NCBI GenBank assembly: GCA_017962745.1 | Contig: JAGCUR010000009.1 | Coordinates: 1 to 52,304 of the forward strand | Direction: 5' to 3' | From: Bacilli bacterium | GTDB lineage: Bacteria; Bacillota_I; Bacilli_A; ML615J-28; CAG-698 | DNA: 52,304 nucleotides | Part shown: positions 1-8,096 of the stretch, piece after piece | Position numbering within the stretch: the stretch's first letter is position 1 | How the letters are laid out: each line of letters starts with the position of its first letter | Notes under the pieces: model-generated | Database searches by the model: none | What the model was told of the DNA's origin: nothing | What the model saw: the letters and a program-made list of their open reading frames with translations, nothing else | Position numbers and translations under genes: made by a program

Positions 1-35
1 TCTATTTGTTTTTTAGTAAAGCAATTAACACTCAT
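1..35 (-). CDS. 5' end of an unidentified gene, cut by the window edge
   Basis: An ATG at 35-33 opens a frame reading MSVNCFTKKQI that runs off the window. It is preceded by AGAGG and by a well-formed promoter (TTGATT, 17 bp, TATAAT at 83-55). Eleven residues are too few to assign a function. The signals suggest it is expressed. Confidence 0.4.
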   Translation of the reverse strand, partial: MSVNCFTKKQI

Positions 36-54
36 AATATTACCTCTTTTTAAC

Positions 55-83
55 ATTATAAAAAAAATAGCCCTGTAAATCAA
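55..83 (-). promoter_or_regulatory. Promoter for the edge gene, -35 box inside an inverted repeat
   Basis: On the minus strand TTGATT (83-78) and TATAAT (60-55) are separated by exactly 17 bp. The -35 box overlaps the outer arm of the 71-131 inverted repeat, so that element supplies half of the promoter. Confidence 0.5.
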
Positions 84-131
84 ACAACTTACAAGACTAT
101 GTCTCTTTTTTTATGTGTCCGATTTACAGGG
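71..131. repeat. 61-bp element with 11-bp perfect terminal inverted repeats
   Basis: CCCTGTAAATC at 71-81 is perfectly inverted as GATTTACAGGG at 121-131. The 39 bp between hold a short AGAC/GTCT hairpin followed by a T run. It lies just after the stop of the 31-codon ORF at 138-233. The shape fits a miniature transposable element or the end of an insertion sequence, but a regulatory RNA hairpin is equally possible. I saw no convincing target-site duplication. Confidence 0.4.
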
Positions 132-137
132 TATATT

Positions 138-233
138 TTAAATATCACTATCTTCTTTTTTTACGCGAAATTGATACATCTTATATTTACATCTATTGTA
201 ATTATCTTGATAAGCTATTTGATTAAATGCCAT
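138..233 (-). CDS. 31-aa small ORF, possibly a truncated DNA-binding protein
   Basis: ATG (233-231) to TAA (140-138). GGAGG (246-242) is spaced ideally from the ATG. The product, starting MAFNQIAYQDNYNRCKYK, is basic. Its beginning resembles the N terminus of short plasmid or phage ribbon-helix-helix-type proteins (N-Y-x-R followed by a strand). It stops where such proteins would continue into their helices, and the stop lies 7 bp from the 71-131 inverted-repeat element, so truncation by that element is plausible. The upstream palindromic operator supports a self-regulated DNA-binding protein. Family assignment is inference. Confidence 0.4.
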   Translation of the reverse strand: MAFNQIAYQDNYNRCKYKMYQFRVKKEDSDI

Positions 234-248
234 AAGTAGTACCTCCAT

Positions 249-282
249 ATACATATGATATCATATGTATAAATAAAGTCAA
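249..282 (-). promoter_or_regulatory. Promoter with a 22-bp palindromic operator over its -10 box
   Basis: Minus-strand TTGACT (282-277), a 16-bp spacer and TATCAT (260-255). The -10 box is inside a perfect 22-bp palindrome (249-270, core ACATATGATATCATATGT). A palindrome over the -10 is the usual place for an autorepressor. It drives the 31-codon ORF starting at 233. Confidence 0.5.
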
Positions 283-295
283 TAATTTCCAAGTA

Positions 296-324
296 AAAAG
301 ATGTTTGAATATCAAACATCTTTT
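296..324 (-). terminator. Terminator of the recA operon
   Basis: A 13-bp perfect stem (296-308 with 312-324) with a 3-nt loop, followed on the minus strand by a T run, 9 bp after the recA stop. Confidence 0.85.
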
Positions 325-333
325 AAAGTACTA

Positions 334-1320
334 TTATTTATTAAAGCTTTCTCTAATCTTAGCTTCAATTTCAGCAGCAAAACTTGGATTAGTAGCGATA
401 TAGTTCTTAACATTTTCTCTACCTTGGCCAATCTTTTCGCCATCGTAAGAAAACCATGCTCCACTCTTTTGAATAATATCTTTGTCTACAGCGATATCAA
501 GTAATTCTCCTTCATGAGAAATACCTTTTCCATAGATTAAATCAATTTCACAAGTTCTAAATGGAGGAGCTACTTTATTCTTAACAACTTTAATTCTTGT
601 TAAGTTGCCAATTGCGTCTTGTCCTTCTTTAATTTGTTCTACTCTTCTAACATCTAATCTAATAGATGCATAGAATTTTAATGCTCTACCGCCTGATGTA
701 GTTTCTGGATTACCAAATAATACACCAACTTTTTCTCTAATTTGGTTAATAAAGATTGCAACTGTATTAGTCTTACTAATAACACCAGATAATTTTCTCA
801 TTGCTTGAGACATTAATCTTGCTTGTAAGCCAACATGAGCATCGCCCATATCGCCATCGATTTCAGCCTTAGGTACTAGGGCAGCAACTGAGTCGATTAC
901 GATAATATCAATTGCATTACTTCTAACAAGTTGTTCTACAATCTCCAATGCTTGTTCACCAGTATCTGGTTGCGATAAGATTAAATTATCAATATCAACA
1001 CCTAAGTTCTTTGCATAAATTGGATCAAGTGCGTGTTCCGCATCAATAAATGCCGCATAGCCTCCTTGCTTTTGTGCTTCCGCGATTGCATGAAGAGCAA
1101 ATGTTGTTTTACCACTGCTTTCAGGACCAAATATTTCAATAATTCTACCTTTAGGATAACCGCCTACACCTAAGGCATTATCTAAAGCGATTGAACCAGT
1201 TGGGATAACTTCCATTTTTTCATAGACTTTATCGCCAAGTTTCATAACTGATCCTTTACCGAATTGTTTTTCTATCTGCTTAAACGCTTCTTCTAAGTTT
1301 TTTTGTTTATCTTCAGCCAT
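334..1320 (-). CDS. recA: RecA recombinase
   Basis: ATP-dependent strand-exchange protein that coats single-stranded DNA for homologous recombination and triggers LexA cleavage. The 328 aa include Walker A GPESSGKT (about residues 65-72), Walker [11 protein letters not shown], and the DNA-binding loop followed by [16 protein letters not shown]. It is about 20 residues shorter than many RecAs because the acidic C-terminal tail is nearly absent (the protein ends KIRESFNK). Last gene of a four-gene operon, 11 bp after pgsA and followed by a strong terminator. The cinA gene often found between pgsA and recA in Bacillota is missing. Confidence 0.98.
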   Translation of the reverse strand: MAEDKQKNLEEAFKQIEKQFGKGSVMKLGDKVYEKMEVIPTGSIALDNALGVGGYPKGRIIEIFGPESSGKTTFALHAIAEAQKQGGYAAFIDAEHALDPIYAKNLGVDIDNLILSQPDTGEQALEIVEQLVRSNAIDIIVIDSVAALVPKAEIDGDMGDAHVGLQARLMSQAMRKLSGVISKTNTVAIFINQIREKVGVLFGNPETTSGGRALKFYASIRLDVRRVEQIKEGQDAIGNLTRIKVVKNKVAPPFRTCEIDLIYGKGISHEGELLDIAVDKDIIQKSGAWFSYDGEKIGQGRENVKNYIATNPSFAAEIEAKIRESFNK

Positions 1321-1331
1321 ATTTTTCTCCT

Positions 1332-1925
1332 TTACATTGATTGAATTAAGTTTCTGTTTTTAATCAAATAATCTAGTCCGCTAGCAATTGTTAATAATGT
1401 TGCTAAGATAATTAAAACAAAACCAATTATTCCAGTAGCACTAGCGAAGTTTGGTGCAAATACTAATAAATAGATAATTGTAATCATTTGCGTTACTGTT
1501 TTTGCTTTACCGAAATAACTAGCAGCGATAACCCTACCTTTAGCTACTCCTAGTTGGCGAATGCCAGTAACTAAAAATTCTCTCGCTACGATTAAAATTA
1601 TCGCCCAACCATACATTCTACCCCACTCAAGAAGTACGATTAGGGTCGCAACAACTAATATTTTATCAGCTAATGGATCCATTAGCTTTCCAAAATCAGT
1701 TACTTGATTGTTTTTCCTTGCTAAGTGACCATCAAAATAGTCAGTCACTGAAGCAATTATAAAGAATATCAGTACTAATAAATTAGCAAGGCTAAAATAA
1801 GTAATAGAAAAACTATTATCAATTGCAAACAATATTGTTTCATTCAATACTCTAAAGAAGGGAATGATAACAATAATTGGCACAATAAAGATTCTAAGTA
1901 AAGTTAACTTGTTTGGTAGATTCAT
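1332..1925 (-). CDS. pgsA: CDP-diacylglycerol-glycerol-3-phosphate 3-phosphatidyltransferase
   Basis: Integral membrane enzyme making phosphatidylglycerol phosphate from CDP-diacylglycerol, the first committed step to phosphatidylglycerol and cardiolipin. The CDP-alcohol phosphotransferase signature is intact: DYFDGHLAR followed by [10 protein letters not shown], giving the required D-G-A-R-G-D-D residues. The 197 aa carry several hydrophobic helices. Its ATG overlaps the stop of the upstream gene (TAATG), implying coupled translation, and recA follows after 11 bp. Confidence 0.93.
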   Translation of the reverse strand: MNLPNKLTLLRIFIVPIIVIIPFFRVLNETILFAIDNSFSITYFSLANLLVLIFFIIASVTDYFDGHLARKNNQVTDFGKLMDPLADKILVVATLIVLLEWGRMYGWAIILIVAREFLVTGIRQLGVAKGRVIAASYFGKAKTVTQMITIIYLLVFAPNFASATGIIGFVLIILATLLTIASGLDYLIKNRNLIQSM

Positions 1926-2371
1926 TAAATTATCTCCTTTTTGGTTATTTTAATATCATCTTCACTAAATTCAATTACCAAATAAGTACCAAGGTATCCA
2001 TCCCTTGGACGTGACAAGCTTCCTGGATTTAGTGAATAAATAGTATTAACGATTGAACTATCATATTTATGGGTGTGCCCATAAATTAAAACGCTACAGC
2101 CGTGGCTTTTAGCCATATTAATTAAGCTAGAGTGACTCATTCCGGCTCCATGCGTTAAATATACGCGCCATCCTTCAAAATATAATATCCTACTTAGCGG
2201 GTAAAATGTAAAATCGCAATTACCTTTGACGCTAATAAAGGGTCTAATTGCTTCACTTTCTAAGCATGAATCGCCGGCATCGATAAAAGCATCCGCTTTT
2301 GCCTCGATCTGGGCTACTCTTCTAATCAAACCTAGATCGCCATGCGCATCACTTATTACCACTACTATCAT
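1925..2371 (-). CDS. YfcE/MJ0936-type metallophosphoesterase
   Basis: A 148-aa calcineurin-like phosphodiesterase. Metal-binding motifs appear in order: SDAHGD near the N terminus, DAGDS, KGNCD, LTHGAG and GHTHKY, with LNPGS before the C-terminal strand. Relatives hydrolyse small phosphodiesters in vitro, but their cellular substrate is uncertain. It is coupled to both neighbours by 1-nt TAATG overlaps. I trust the family but not a specific substrate. Confidence 0.85.
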   Translation of the reverse strand: MIVVVISDAHGDLGLIRRVAQIEAKADAFIDAGDSCLESEAIRPFISVKGNCDFTFYPLSRILYFEGWRVYLTHGAGMSHSSLINMAKSHGCSVLIYGHTHKYDSSIVNTIYSLNPGSLSRPRDGYLGTYLVIEFSEDDIKITKKEII

Positions 2372-3489
2372 TATTTTAAACCATCAGCTATATTTTTACT
2401 AGCAATAATTGCACTTGCCCAAGCAAAATGTAAATTATAGCCACCACATGTTCCGTCCACATTCAAAACTTCACCTAATATATATAAATTAGGAACAAGT
2501 TTTGATTCTAAACTATTCTTAACATCATCTGTATCGATGCCACCAACCATAATCTGGGCATTTTCATAACTAGCTAACTTTTTAACGCTAAACTTATAAT
2601 CTTTAATGATTTTAATAGCCTTATTTAAATCATTATTAGCTCTAGCTAAGATATCTTTAGCTACCATTTTAGGAAAAGTATGATTAAATGTCTTTAAATC
2701 AGGAATTAATTTAGCTAAAGCAGCTTCATCATATTCGCTCATTAAGTCTAAATGAATAATATCGCCCGATTTTACATATCTACTAGCTTCAAAAATCGCA
2801 ATTCCGGATAAACCATTATTCTTAAATAACACTTCTCCATCAAAATTATGATTATTTATGCTTACATTTGCTTTAACTTTAATACCATTTAAGCTAGCTG
2901 TGGCATCAACTGTCTCAATACTACACAGTCCAGGGTGATCAGCAACCCATTTATGGCCAAATTTAGTTAAAATCTCGCCAATTAGATTATTATTTTTAGT
3001 ATTTGCTTTACCACCGCAAGCCATAATTAGATAATCAAAGGCAAATTCATCGATATAAAACATCTTATTTTCGTATTTTATATCTTTAACTTCGTAGTTT
3101 GTAATTATCTTATTATTTAGATTTAGATTAGCTTCATATAAAGCATCTAAAACCGAATTTGCGGACAAACTATAAGGGTAAATACGCCCTTTTTTGTCAG
3201 TTTTTGTGATAATTCCGAGCTCTAAAAAGACATTTTTGACATATTTTTCATCAATTTTAGAAATTATGTCTTCCCCAAAGCGAGAGTTATACAATCCAGC
3301 GCCTAAATTGGCGTTTGAAAGGTTACATTTTCCGTTTCCAGTGGCCAAAATTTTCTTTCCAACCTTGTCATTTTTCTCAAATATGCACACCTCTACAGTT
3401 GAAGGTGCCAATTTTTTAACCAAATAGCTAAAAAGTAGGCCCGAAGCGCCGCCACCAATTACTCCAATTTTTGTTTTAATTTTATCCAT
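2371..3489 (-). CDS. HI0933/YhiN-family FAD-dependent oxidoreductase
   Basis: A 372-aa flavoprotein of the family often labelled aminoacetone oxidase or NAD(P)/FAD-dependent oxidoreductase. It begins with a dinucleotide-binding fold (GVIGGGASGLLFS, then an acidic strand end IFEKND). The family segment GKKILATGNGKCNLSN follows, with PYSLSANSVLDAL mid-protein and a C-terminal FAD contact region (ILGEVLNVDGTCGGYNLHFA). The physiological substrate is unknown. First gene of the operon ending with recA; the initiation signals are a weak AGG and an extended -10 promoter at 3508-3516. Confidence 0.87.
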   Translation of the reverse strand: MDKIKTKIGVIGGGASGLLFSYLVKKLAPSTVEVCIFEKNDKVGKKILATGNGKCNLSNANLGAGLYNSRFGEDIISKIDEKYVKNVFLELGIITKTDKKGRIYPYSLSANSVLDALYEANLNLNNKIITNYEVKDIKYENKMFYIDEFAFDYLIMACGGKANTKNNNLIGEILTKFGHKWVADHPGLCSIETVDATASLNGIKVKANVSINNHNFDGEVLFKNNGLSGIAIFEASRYVKSGDIIHLDLMSEYDEAALAKLIPDLKTFNHTFPKMVAKDILARANNDLNKAIKIIKDYKFSVKKLASYENAQIMVGGIDTDDVKNSLESKLVPNLYILGEVLNVDGTCGGYNLHFAWASAIIASKNIADGLK

Positions 3490-3507
3490 AGTTTTTTACC
3501 TAAAAAC

Positions 3508-3516
3508 ATTATAACA
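3508..3516 (-). promoter_or_regulatory. Extended -10 promoter of the oxidoreductase-recA operon
   Basis: Minus-strand TGTTATAAT (3516-3508) is a perfect extended -10 box about 20 bp upstream of the ATG at 3489. No good -35 box is visible, which the extended -10 can compensate for. Confidence 0.55.
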
Positions 3517-3540
3517 TTTTAGCGTTAAAAAATAAATCAA

Positions 3541-3960
3541 AAAACTCCCAACTTTGAAAGTTTCCATAAATTTTGGAAAAATTTTAATATTCATTATTTT
3601 AAAATACACTGCACTTGAAAAGTGCCGAAAAATCGCCCCCAATTTTGCTTAAAATTTGCGCTATAATGGTTTTTAAGGTTTTATTCAATTAAGTTTTAAT
3701 GCGAGCCGTTTTTAAAAGCCTAGCGCAAATTTCGAATTTTGGGCTCATTCAAAAAATAGCCGTTTTTTTTGCCAATTTTTACACATTTTTTTGGCCTAAT
3801 CTTACGCATTTTTTTACACGCGAAAATTTAGGCTTCTAGCTTACCAAAATTTAATCTAAAAAATATAATTTTGAGAATGTCCCAAATATGCCCTAAATTT
3901 ATTTATTTTTAAATTGTTAAACTAAAAAGGAAGTCCACTTTTAAAAACTTATAAAAATGA
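3541..3960. other. Long intergenic region of odd composition between divergent genes
   Basis: About 420 bp with no credible gene; the longest open frames are near 30 codons and lack ribosome binding sites. It is rich in A and T runs broken by small G+C islands. It holds a 12-bp perfect inverted repeat (AAATTTGCGCTA at 3652-3663, inverted at 3721-3732) and a small GCACTT/AAGTGC hairpin at 3611-3625. A TTTTACACA sequence at 3777-3785 matches the DnaA-box consensus. It could be a decayed gene, an RNA gene or spacer. Confidence 0.5.
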
Positions 3961-3961
3961 A

Positions 3962-3990
3962 TTGTAATTCTATTCATTCTTTGGTATAAT
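3962..3990 (+). promoter_or_regulatory. rpsT promoter
   Basis: TTGTAA (3962-3967), 17 bp, then TATAAT (3985-3990) preceded by TGG, giving an extended -10. GGAGG at 4008-4012 follows. Confidence 0.75.
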
Positions 3991-4022
3991 GTTTATAGTA
4001 AAATATTGGAGGTAAGTAGTAA

Positions 4023-4286
4023 ATGGCAAATATTAAACAACAAAAAAAGCGTGATATTACTAACAATAAGAGCAAATTACGTAATAATAGCTTTAAATCA
4101 AGCTTAAAAACTGCTATTAAGGCTGTAGAAGCTGCTGTAGAAGCTAAAGACTTAGCAAAAGCTGAAGCTAGTTTAGTTACTGCATATGCAAAACTTGATA
4201 AAGCATTAGCAAAAGGATTTGTTCATAAGAACAATGTTGCTAGAAATAAATCACGTTTAGCTAAATTAGTTAATAGTATTAGATAA
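4023..4286 (+). CDS. rpsT: 30S ribosomal protein S20
   Basis: An 87-aa, lysine- and alanine-rich helical protein starting MANIKQQKKRDITNN, with the usual C-terminal HKNNVARNKSRLAKL. It binds 16S rRNA early in small-subunit assembly. Monocistronic: its own promoter, GGAGG 10 nt before the ATG, and a terminator shared with the convergent holA. Its position opposite holA recurs in Bacillota genomes. Confidence 0.97.
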   Translation: MANIKQQKKRDITNNKSKLRNNSFKSSLKTAIKAVEAAVEAKDLAKAEASLVTAYAKLDKALAKGFVHKNNVARNKSRLAKLVNSIR

Positions 4287-4302
4287 TTTTTATTACTAAT
4301 CC

Positions 4303-4333
4303 AAAAAAACAAGCAATGACTGCTTGTTTTTTT
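4303..4333. terminator. Bidirectional terminator between rpsT and holA
   Basis: A 13-bp perfect stem (4303-4315 with 4321-4333) with a 5-nt loop. Seven A at one end and seven T at the other provide a U tract in both directions. It overlaps the last codons of holA. Confidence 0.9.
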
Positions 4334-5294
4334 AATTATTGATATTAAATAATAAGAATTCGAGGCCGGTAGAAACTTCTACTTGGCCGCTTTTTATTTT
4401 GTAATCTAAGTCTCCAAGTCTTAAAACGTTATCTTCTAAGATTTGCCAGCTAAAACTTTTAGCGTCTTTGATTAAATATGAGGCTCTACCTTGTGAAACT
4501 CTTAAAGATGAAGAGATTTCAGGTTGTTTATAGCCTTCACGTAACATCTTCTTAACAACTAGCACTTGTATCATGCTTCTAGCAATCAAAGAAAATAGTT
4601 CTTGAGCCGATTTACCAGCTTTAATTAAGTCTTCGTAAATCGCAATTATCTTATTGTGGTCTTGGGCAACGATTGCATTTGATAATTGGTAAACATCTGA
4701 TTCAATTTCTCTAATTACACAATCATTTACATCTTGGTTGGTAACGATTTTTCTATCCCCTATATAGCAAAGTAGCTTATCTACTTCGTTTTTCGCATTA
4801 AGTAAGTTACGACCGATGCGGTTAAAGAATAATTTTACGGTTTCATCCTTAATTTGGATGCCCATTAAAGCAAATTGCCTTTTTAACCATCCTTCAGCTT
4901 CTACTGGTTGTAACTTTTTAGTAGTAGATACTTTAGCTGTTTTTAATAAGAGCTTAACGTGTTCTTTAGATTCATCTAAAACGAGGTCGGTTGCATCGAT
5001 TATTAGACATGTAAATGGGGAAGGATCTTTTAAATAGTTAGTAAATGCTTTGATGTTATGCTTAATTTCGCATGGTGTCTTTGTTAAGAAAACAGGATTT
5101 TTTAAAATTACAACTTTCGCATCGCATAAAAATGGGGGAGTCGAAGCATCATTAAGCGCTTTTGAGACATTTACTTCTTCCATATCATAACTTTTGATAT
5201 TAAAGATATCGGCGCCAGTTGCTACGATTTCCTTTTCCATCTTGTTACGGATGATTAATTCTTCTTCTCCTAAAAATAAATATAGATTTTCCAT
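4332..5294 (-). CDS. holA: DNA polymerase III delta subunit
   Basis: Clamp-loader subunit that opens the sliding clamp for loading on primed DNA. The 320-aa protein starts MENLYLFLGEEE, matching the family's N-terminal YLFxGEE strand, and has the conserved central LLNAKNEVDKLLCYIG segment and the C-terminal collar helices. I chose the ATG at 5294 because AGGTG sits 6 nt upstream; the in-frame GTG at 5303 overlaps that site. It follows comEC by 38 bp, the common comEA-comEC-holA order. Confidence 0.93.
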   Translation of the reverse strand: MENLYLFLGEEELIIRNKMEKEIVATGADIFNIKSYDMEEVNVSKALNDASTPPFLCDAKVVILKNPVFLTKTPCEIKHNIKAFTNYLKDPSPFTCLIIDATDLVLDESKEHVKLLLKTAKVSTTKKLQPVEAEGWLKRQFALMGIQIKDETVKLFFNRIGRNLLNAKNEVDKLLCYIGDRKIVTNQDVNDCVIREIESDVYQLSNAIVAQDHNKIIAIYEDLIKAGKSAQELFSLIARSMIQVLVVKKMLREGYKQPEISSSLRVSQGRASYLIKDAKSFSWQILEDNVLRLGDLDYKIKSGQVEVSTGLEFLLFNINN

Positions 5295-5332
5295 ATCTTT
5301 CACCTAATAAGATTATACAAAAATAAAATATT

Positions 5333-7477
5333 CTATGCAAGAGAGTAAAAATTAAACTTACCCATAAAACTTCTCACCCAAATAGTCTTTGACTTCTTGG
5401 TGTAATATGTATTGATTCTTGCATCAGCTAGTCTATTTAAGACTGCACTGCTTGGAAAATTAAATTTCTTCACCCGGCCATTCATAATAACGGCGTTTTT
5501 TGGTCTTACTTTATTTATAAATGATGTTGACGAAGAAGAAGATGATCCGTGATGCCCAATTTTTAAGATATCTACATTTCCAAAATCGATTGCTTTTATT
5601 TCTGCTTCCGCGATACTTGTTGCATCGCCCATAAATAATATATCGATATTGTTAATACTTCCTTTTAATATTAAGCTATCATCATTTATATCGGCATGGC
5701 TTGCATATGGACTAATAACATCTAAGCTAAACCGGCGCAAGTCGATAATATCGCCAGCTTTAACTTTTTCTAAATCATACCCATAATTATAATTATCTAC
5801 ATCACTAATTATTAAATTATCGATTTTAAAGTTATTATATAAAGAATTAATTTCTCCGTAATGGTCAGAGTGGTTATGGGTTATAATTAAACATTCAATT
5901 CTTTTAACGCCTTTACTTTTTAAAAAGTTAGTTAAAACTTCGTTTGTCCCATCCCCCGTATCTATTACTACAACACTATTTTTAAAACTAGAAAAGATAA
6001 CAGTTGATTCACCATAATATAAATCTAGAAAATAAATTTCCCCGTATGGTTTAAATAAGTTGATATTATTTAAAATTAATAAATAAATTATTAGTATTAT
6101 GATTCTTTTAATTTGTGCTTTCTTTGATCTGGCAATACAAAGTAAGCCTATTATTAAATAATAAATAATAATTATGATTGGACTAAAGTGCGGAAGTCTT
6201 AAATTTAAGGTTATATATTTAGATATAACTTCACTCACCATCATAAATCCTTTAACTAGTGGAGTATACAAATAATCTAGTGGGCTAATAAAAGCTACTA
6301 TTATGGATAACGGTAACATGATTAAAGTAACTAAGCCAATAAATAATACATTAATAAGTGGAGTTAATAAATTAATCTTATAATTAATATTAATAATAAC
6401 CGGCAGGCTTGCGATACTTGATGCTACCGATATTAAAAATATTTGGGTGCTCTGTTTTAAGCTAGCTACCAGTGGGCTTACCATGATAATGGTAAAGCTT
6501 ACTAGATAACTTAATATAAAACCATTGCTATAAGCAATTAAGGGATTAATGATAACTAGTATTATAAAAGACAAGCTACATATATCTATACTTGATAAGT
6601 ATAATTTAGTTTTTTTAGAAAGTAAATTTAAGCTATACATTAAGCTTGCTCTTAAAATGGAAGCACTAAAGTTAGTTATGAATACATAAATTATTAAAAA
6701 GATAATTAATATTACTTCGCTTACTTTTTCTTTTACTTTAATTCTAGTTAATCCTTTAGAAAGAATTGTTGTAAAGAAAGATACATGTAAGCCTGATATG
6801 GCAAATAAATGTAGAGTACCATTATCTTTTAGGGAAGCATAAAAGTCTTCATCTAAACTATTCGAGTAACCTACTAATAGTACCTTTAAAAATGATGATG
6901 ATTCAGTTGAATAATATTTATCAAAATAATTGATTAGTATTGATCTTAAAATCCCTATACTAAATCCATTTTTAATAACCGTACAATCTTTAATAGTTAA
7001 TGCATAAAAGATACGGTTATTTTTTAAGTATTTAGTATAATCAAATGCATTAGGCGTAAATAGTGTATCCGTATCTTTAATATTACCTTTAATGCTAACT
7101 ATCATTCCTACTTTTAAATTATAATCATCATAATCATAAAGTAATACTTTATGATTATTCACTCTAATTATATATTTTGAATACTCTTCATATTTAGTAA
7201 CATCTATAATCTTGCCCCTAATACTTGTATATCTAAAATTATCATCATAACTATATATTAGATATATGATTAAAATGATTAGTATTAATACAAGGCATAA
7301 CCAAAATATCTTTTTATTTTTCTTAAATAAAAATATTAAATAAATACTAAGTATAAATAAATATATTAAGTTAGACAAAGTAAAAAGCAGTAATGTAATA
7401 CCAAAGACAATAAATATTAAGTTATTAGCATAATCTAATAACTTAATATTTTTAAGTTTATATGATAATTCTCTCAT
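5333..7477 (-). CDS. comEC: DNA-uptake channel ComEC
   Basis: Membrane channel carrying single-stranded DNA into the cytoplasm during transformation. The 714 aa contain N-terminal helices, a soluble OB-like segment, the competence core with the diagnostic HLFAISGLHVS, further helices, and a C-terminal metallo-beta-lactamase-like domain (VVVIDTGDG, THNHSDHYGE, KIGHHGSSSSS) with its metal-binding histidines present. The ATG at 7477 overlaps the comEA TGA as ATGA, indicating translational coupling; no good ribosome binding site precedes it. A longer TTG start at 7486 is possible but unsupported. Confidence 0.95.
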   Translation of the reverse strand: MRELSYKLKNIKLLDYANNLIFIVFGITLLLFTLSNLIYLFILSIYLIFLFKKNKKIFWLCLVLILIILIIYLIYSYDDNFRYTSIRGKIIDVTKYEEYSKYIIRVNNHKVLLYDYDDYNLKVGMIVSIKGNIKDTDTLFTPNAFDYTKYLKNNRIFYALTIKDCTVIKNGFSIGILRSILINYFDKYYSTESSSFLKVLLVGYSNSLDEDFYASLKDNGTLHLFAISGLHVSFFTTILSKGLTRIKVKEKVSEVILIIFLIIYVFITNFSASILRASLMYSLNLLSKKTKLYLSSIDICSLSFIILVIINPLIAYSNGFILSYLVSFTIIMVSPLVASLKQSTQIFLISVASSIASLPVIININYKINLLTPLINVLFIGLVTLIMLPLSIIVAFISPLDYLYTPLVKGFMMVSEVISKYITLNLRLPHFSPIIIIIYYLIIGLLCIARSKKAQIKRIIILIIYLLILNNINLFKPYGEIYFLDLYYGESTVIFSSFKNSVVVIDTGDGTNEVLTNFLKSKGVKRIECLIITHNHSDHYGEINSLYNNFKIDNLIISDVDNYNYGYDLEKVKAGDIIDLRRFSLDVISPYASHADINDDSLILKGSINNIDILFMGDATSIAEAEIKAIDFGNVDILKIGHHGSSSSSSTSFINKVRPKNAVIMNGRVKKFNFPSSAVLNRLADARINTYYTKKSKTIWVRSFMGKFNFYSLA

Positions 7478-8007
7478 CTTACACAAATCAAATCGATGAT
7501 TTGATTTAAAATCTTTTCGCTAATGCCATTAACTTTAGTTAATTCATTAACGCTATTAAAGTTACCATTTTTATTTCTATAATCAATTATTGCTTGGGCT
7601 TTGGCATCCCCAATGCCAGGAAGGCTCGTCAGTTCTTCTTTCGATGCTAAGTTGATATTAAGTAAACTTGATGTTAATTCACCAGTATCACTAGCTATTT
7701 TAGATATGACATAGCACCCACTATCTTCTACAACGCTTACTAAACTCACACTATTAGTATCTGCCATACTGGTAAACCCACCTGCTGCTAGGATTAAATC
7801 TTGGAGTCTAGATCCTAAATCTAAACTATATACCCCAGGGCGAGCCACTTCGCCTTTAATTTGGCATACAATTTTAGTATTTTGACTAGCTGTGCTCGTA
7901 CTAGTTTTTATAGTAGCGACTTGTGGCTTTTTGTTAACTAAGTTAACAACTATTCCAATAATTATTAAAACGCCAATTCCTACTCCTATTAGTATTTTCT
8001 TTTTCAT
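7474..8007 (-). CDS. comEA: Competence DNA receptor ComEA
   Basis: Membrane-anchored protein that binds double-stranded DNA outside the membrane and feeds ComEC. The 177 aa comprise one N-terminal transmembrane helix (about residues 5-24), an SLBB-type domain (KGEVARPGVYSL through LILAAGGF) and a C-terminal helix-hairpin-helix pair (NINLASKEELTSLPGIGDAKA, then VNELTKVNGISEKIL). It ends in TGA overlapping comEC. GAGGTGG precedes the ATG but is buried in the hairpin at 8011-8052. Confidence 0.94.
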   Translation of the reverse strand: MKKKILIGVGIGVLIIIGIVVNLVNKKPQVATIKTSTSTASQNTKIVCQIKGEVARPGVYSLDLGSRLQDLILAAGGFTSMADTNSVSLVSVVEDSGCYVISKIASDTGELTSSLLNINLASKEELTSLPGIGDAKAQAIIDYRNKNGNFNSVNELTKVNGISEKILNQIIDLICVR

Positions 8008-8010
8008 AAT

Positions 8011-8052
8011 AAAACCACCTCTAAATATATATTTATCTTTAGAAGTGGTTTT
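8011..8052 (-). promoter_or_regulatory. Hairpin hiding the comEA ribosome binding site
   Basis: In the comEA mRNA, bases 8052-8038 pair with 8025-8011 in a 15-bp stem with one G-U wobble and a 12-nt loop. The 3' arm contains the GAGGTGG ribosome binding site and ends in UUUU, 3 nt before the ATG. It could block translation of comEA and the coupled comEC, or act as an attenuator. The wobble is a mismatch in the opposite-strand RNA, so the fold favours the comEA sense. Confidence 0.6.
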
Positions 8053-8063
8053 TTCTTAATTAT

Positions 8064-8090
8064 TTAAAAAAGGAGACCATTTGGTCTCCT
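8064..8090 (-). terminator. Terminator of the large lipoprotein gene
   Basis: A 9-bp perfect stem (AGGAGACCA at 8071-8079 with 8082-8090) and a run of T on the minus strand, 6 bp after the lipoprotein stop. Confidence 0.88.
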
Positions 8091-8096
8091 AATGTT

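Noticed and set aside
301-504. Plus-strand open frame of 67 codons opposite recA
   Set aside because: It is antisense to recA, has no ribosome binding site, and its start lies in the recA terminator hairpin.
3777-3785. DnaA-box match in the 3490-4022 gap, suggesting a replication origin
   Set aside because: One exact TTTTACACA match and no box cluster, no dnaA or dnaN nearby; A+T-rich sequence gives such matches by chance.
8026-8090. One large composite hairpin joining the lipoprotein terminator and the comEA leader stem
   Set aside because: The two stems are complete on their own and separated by an unpaired A/T-rich stretch; no pairing between them was found.
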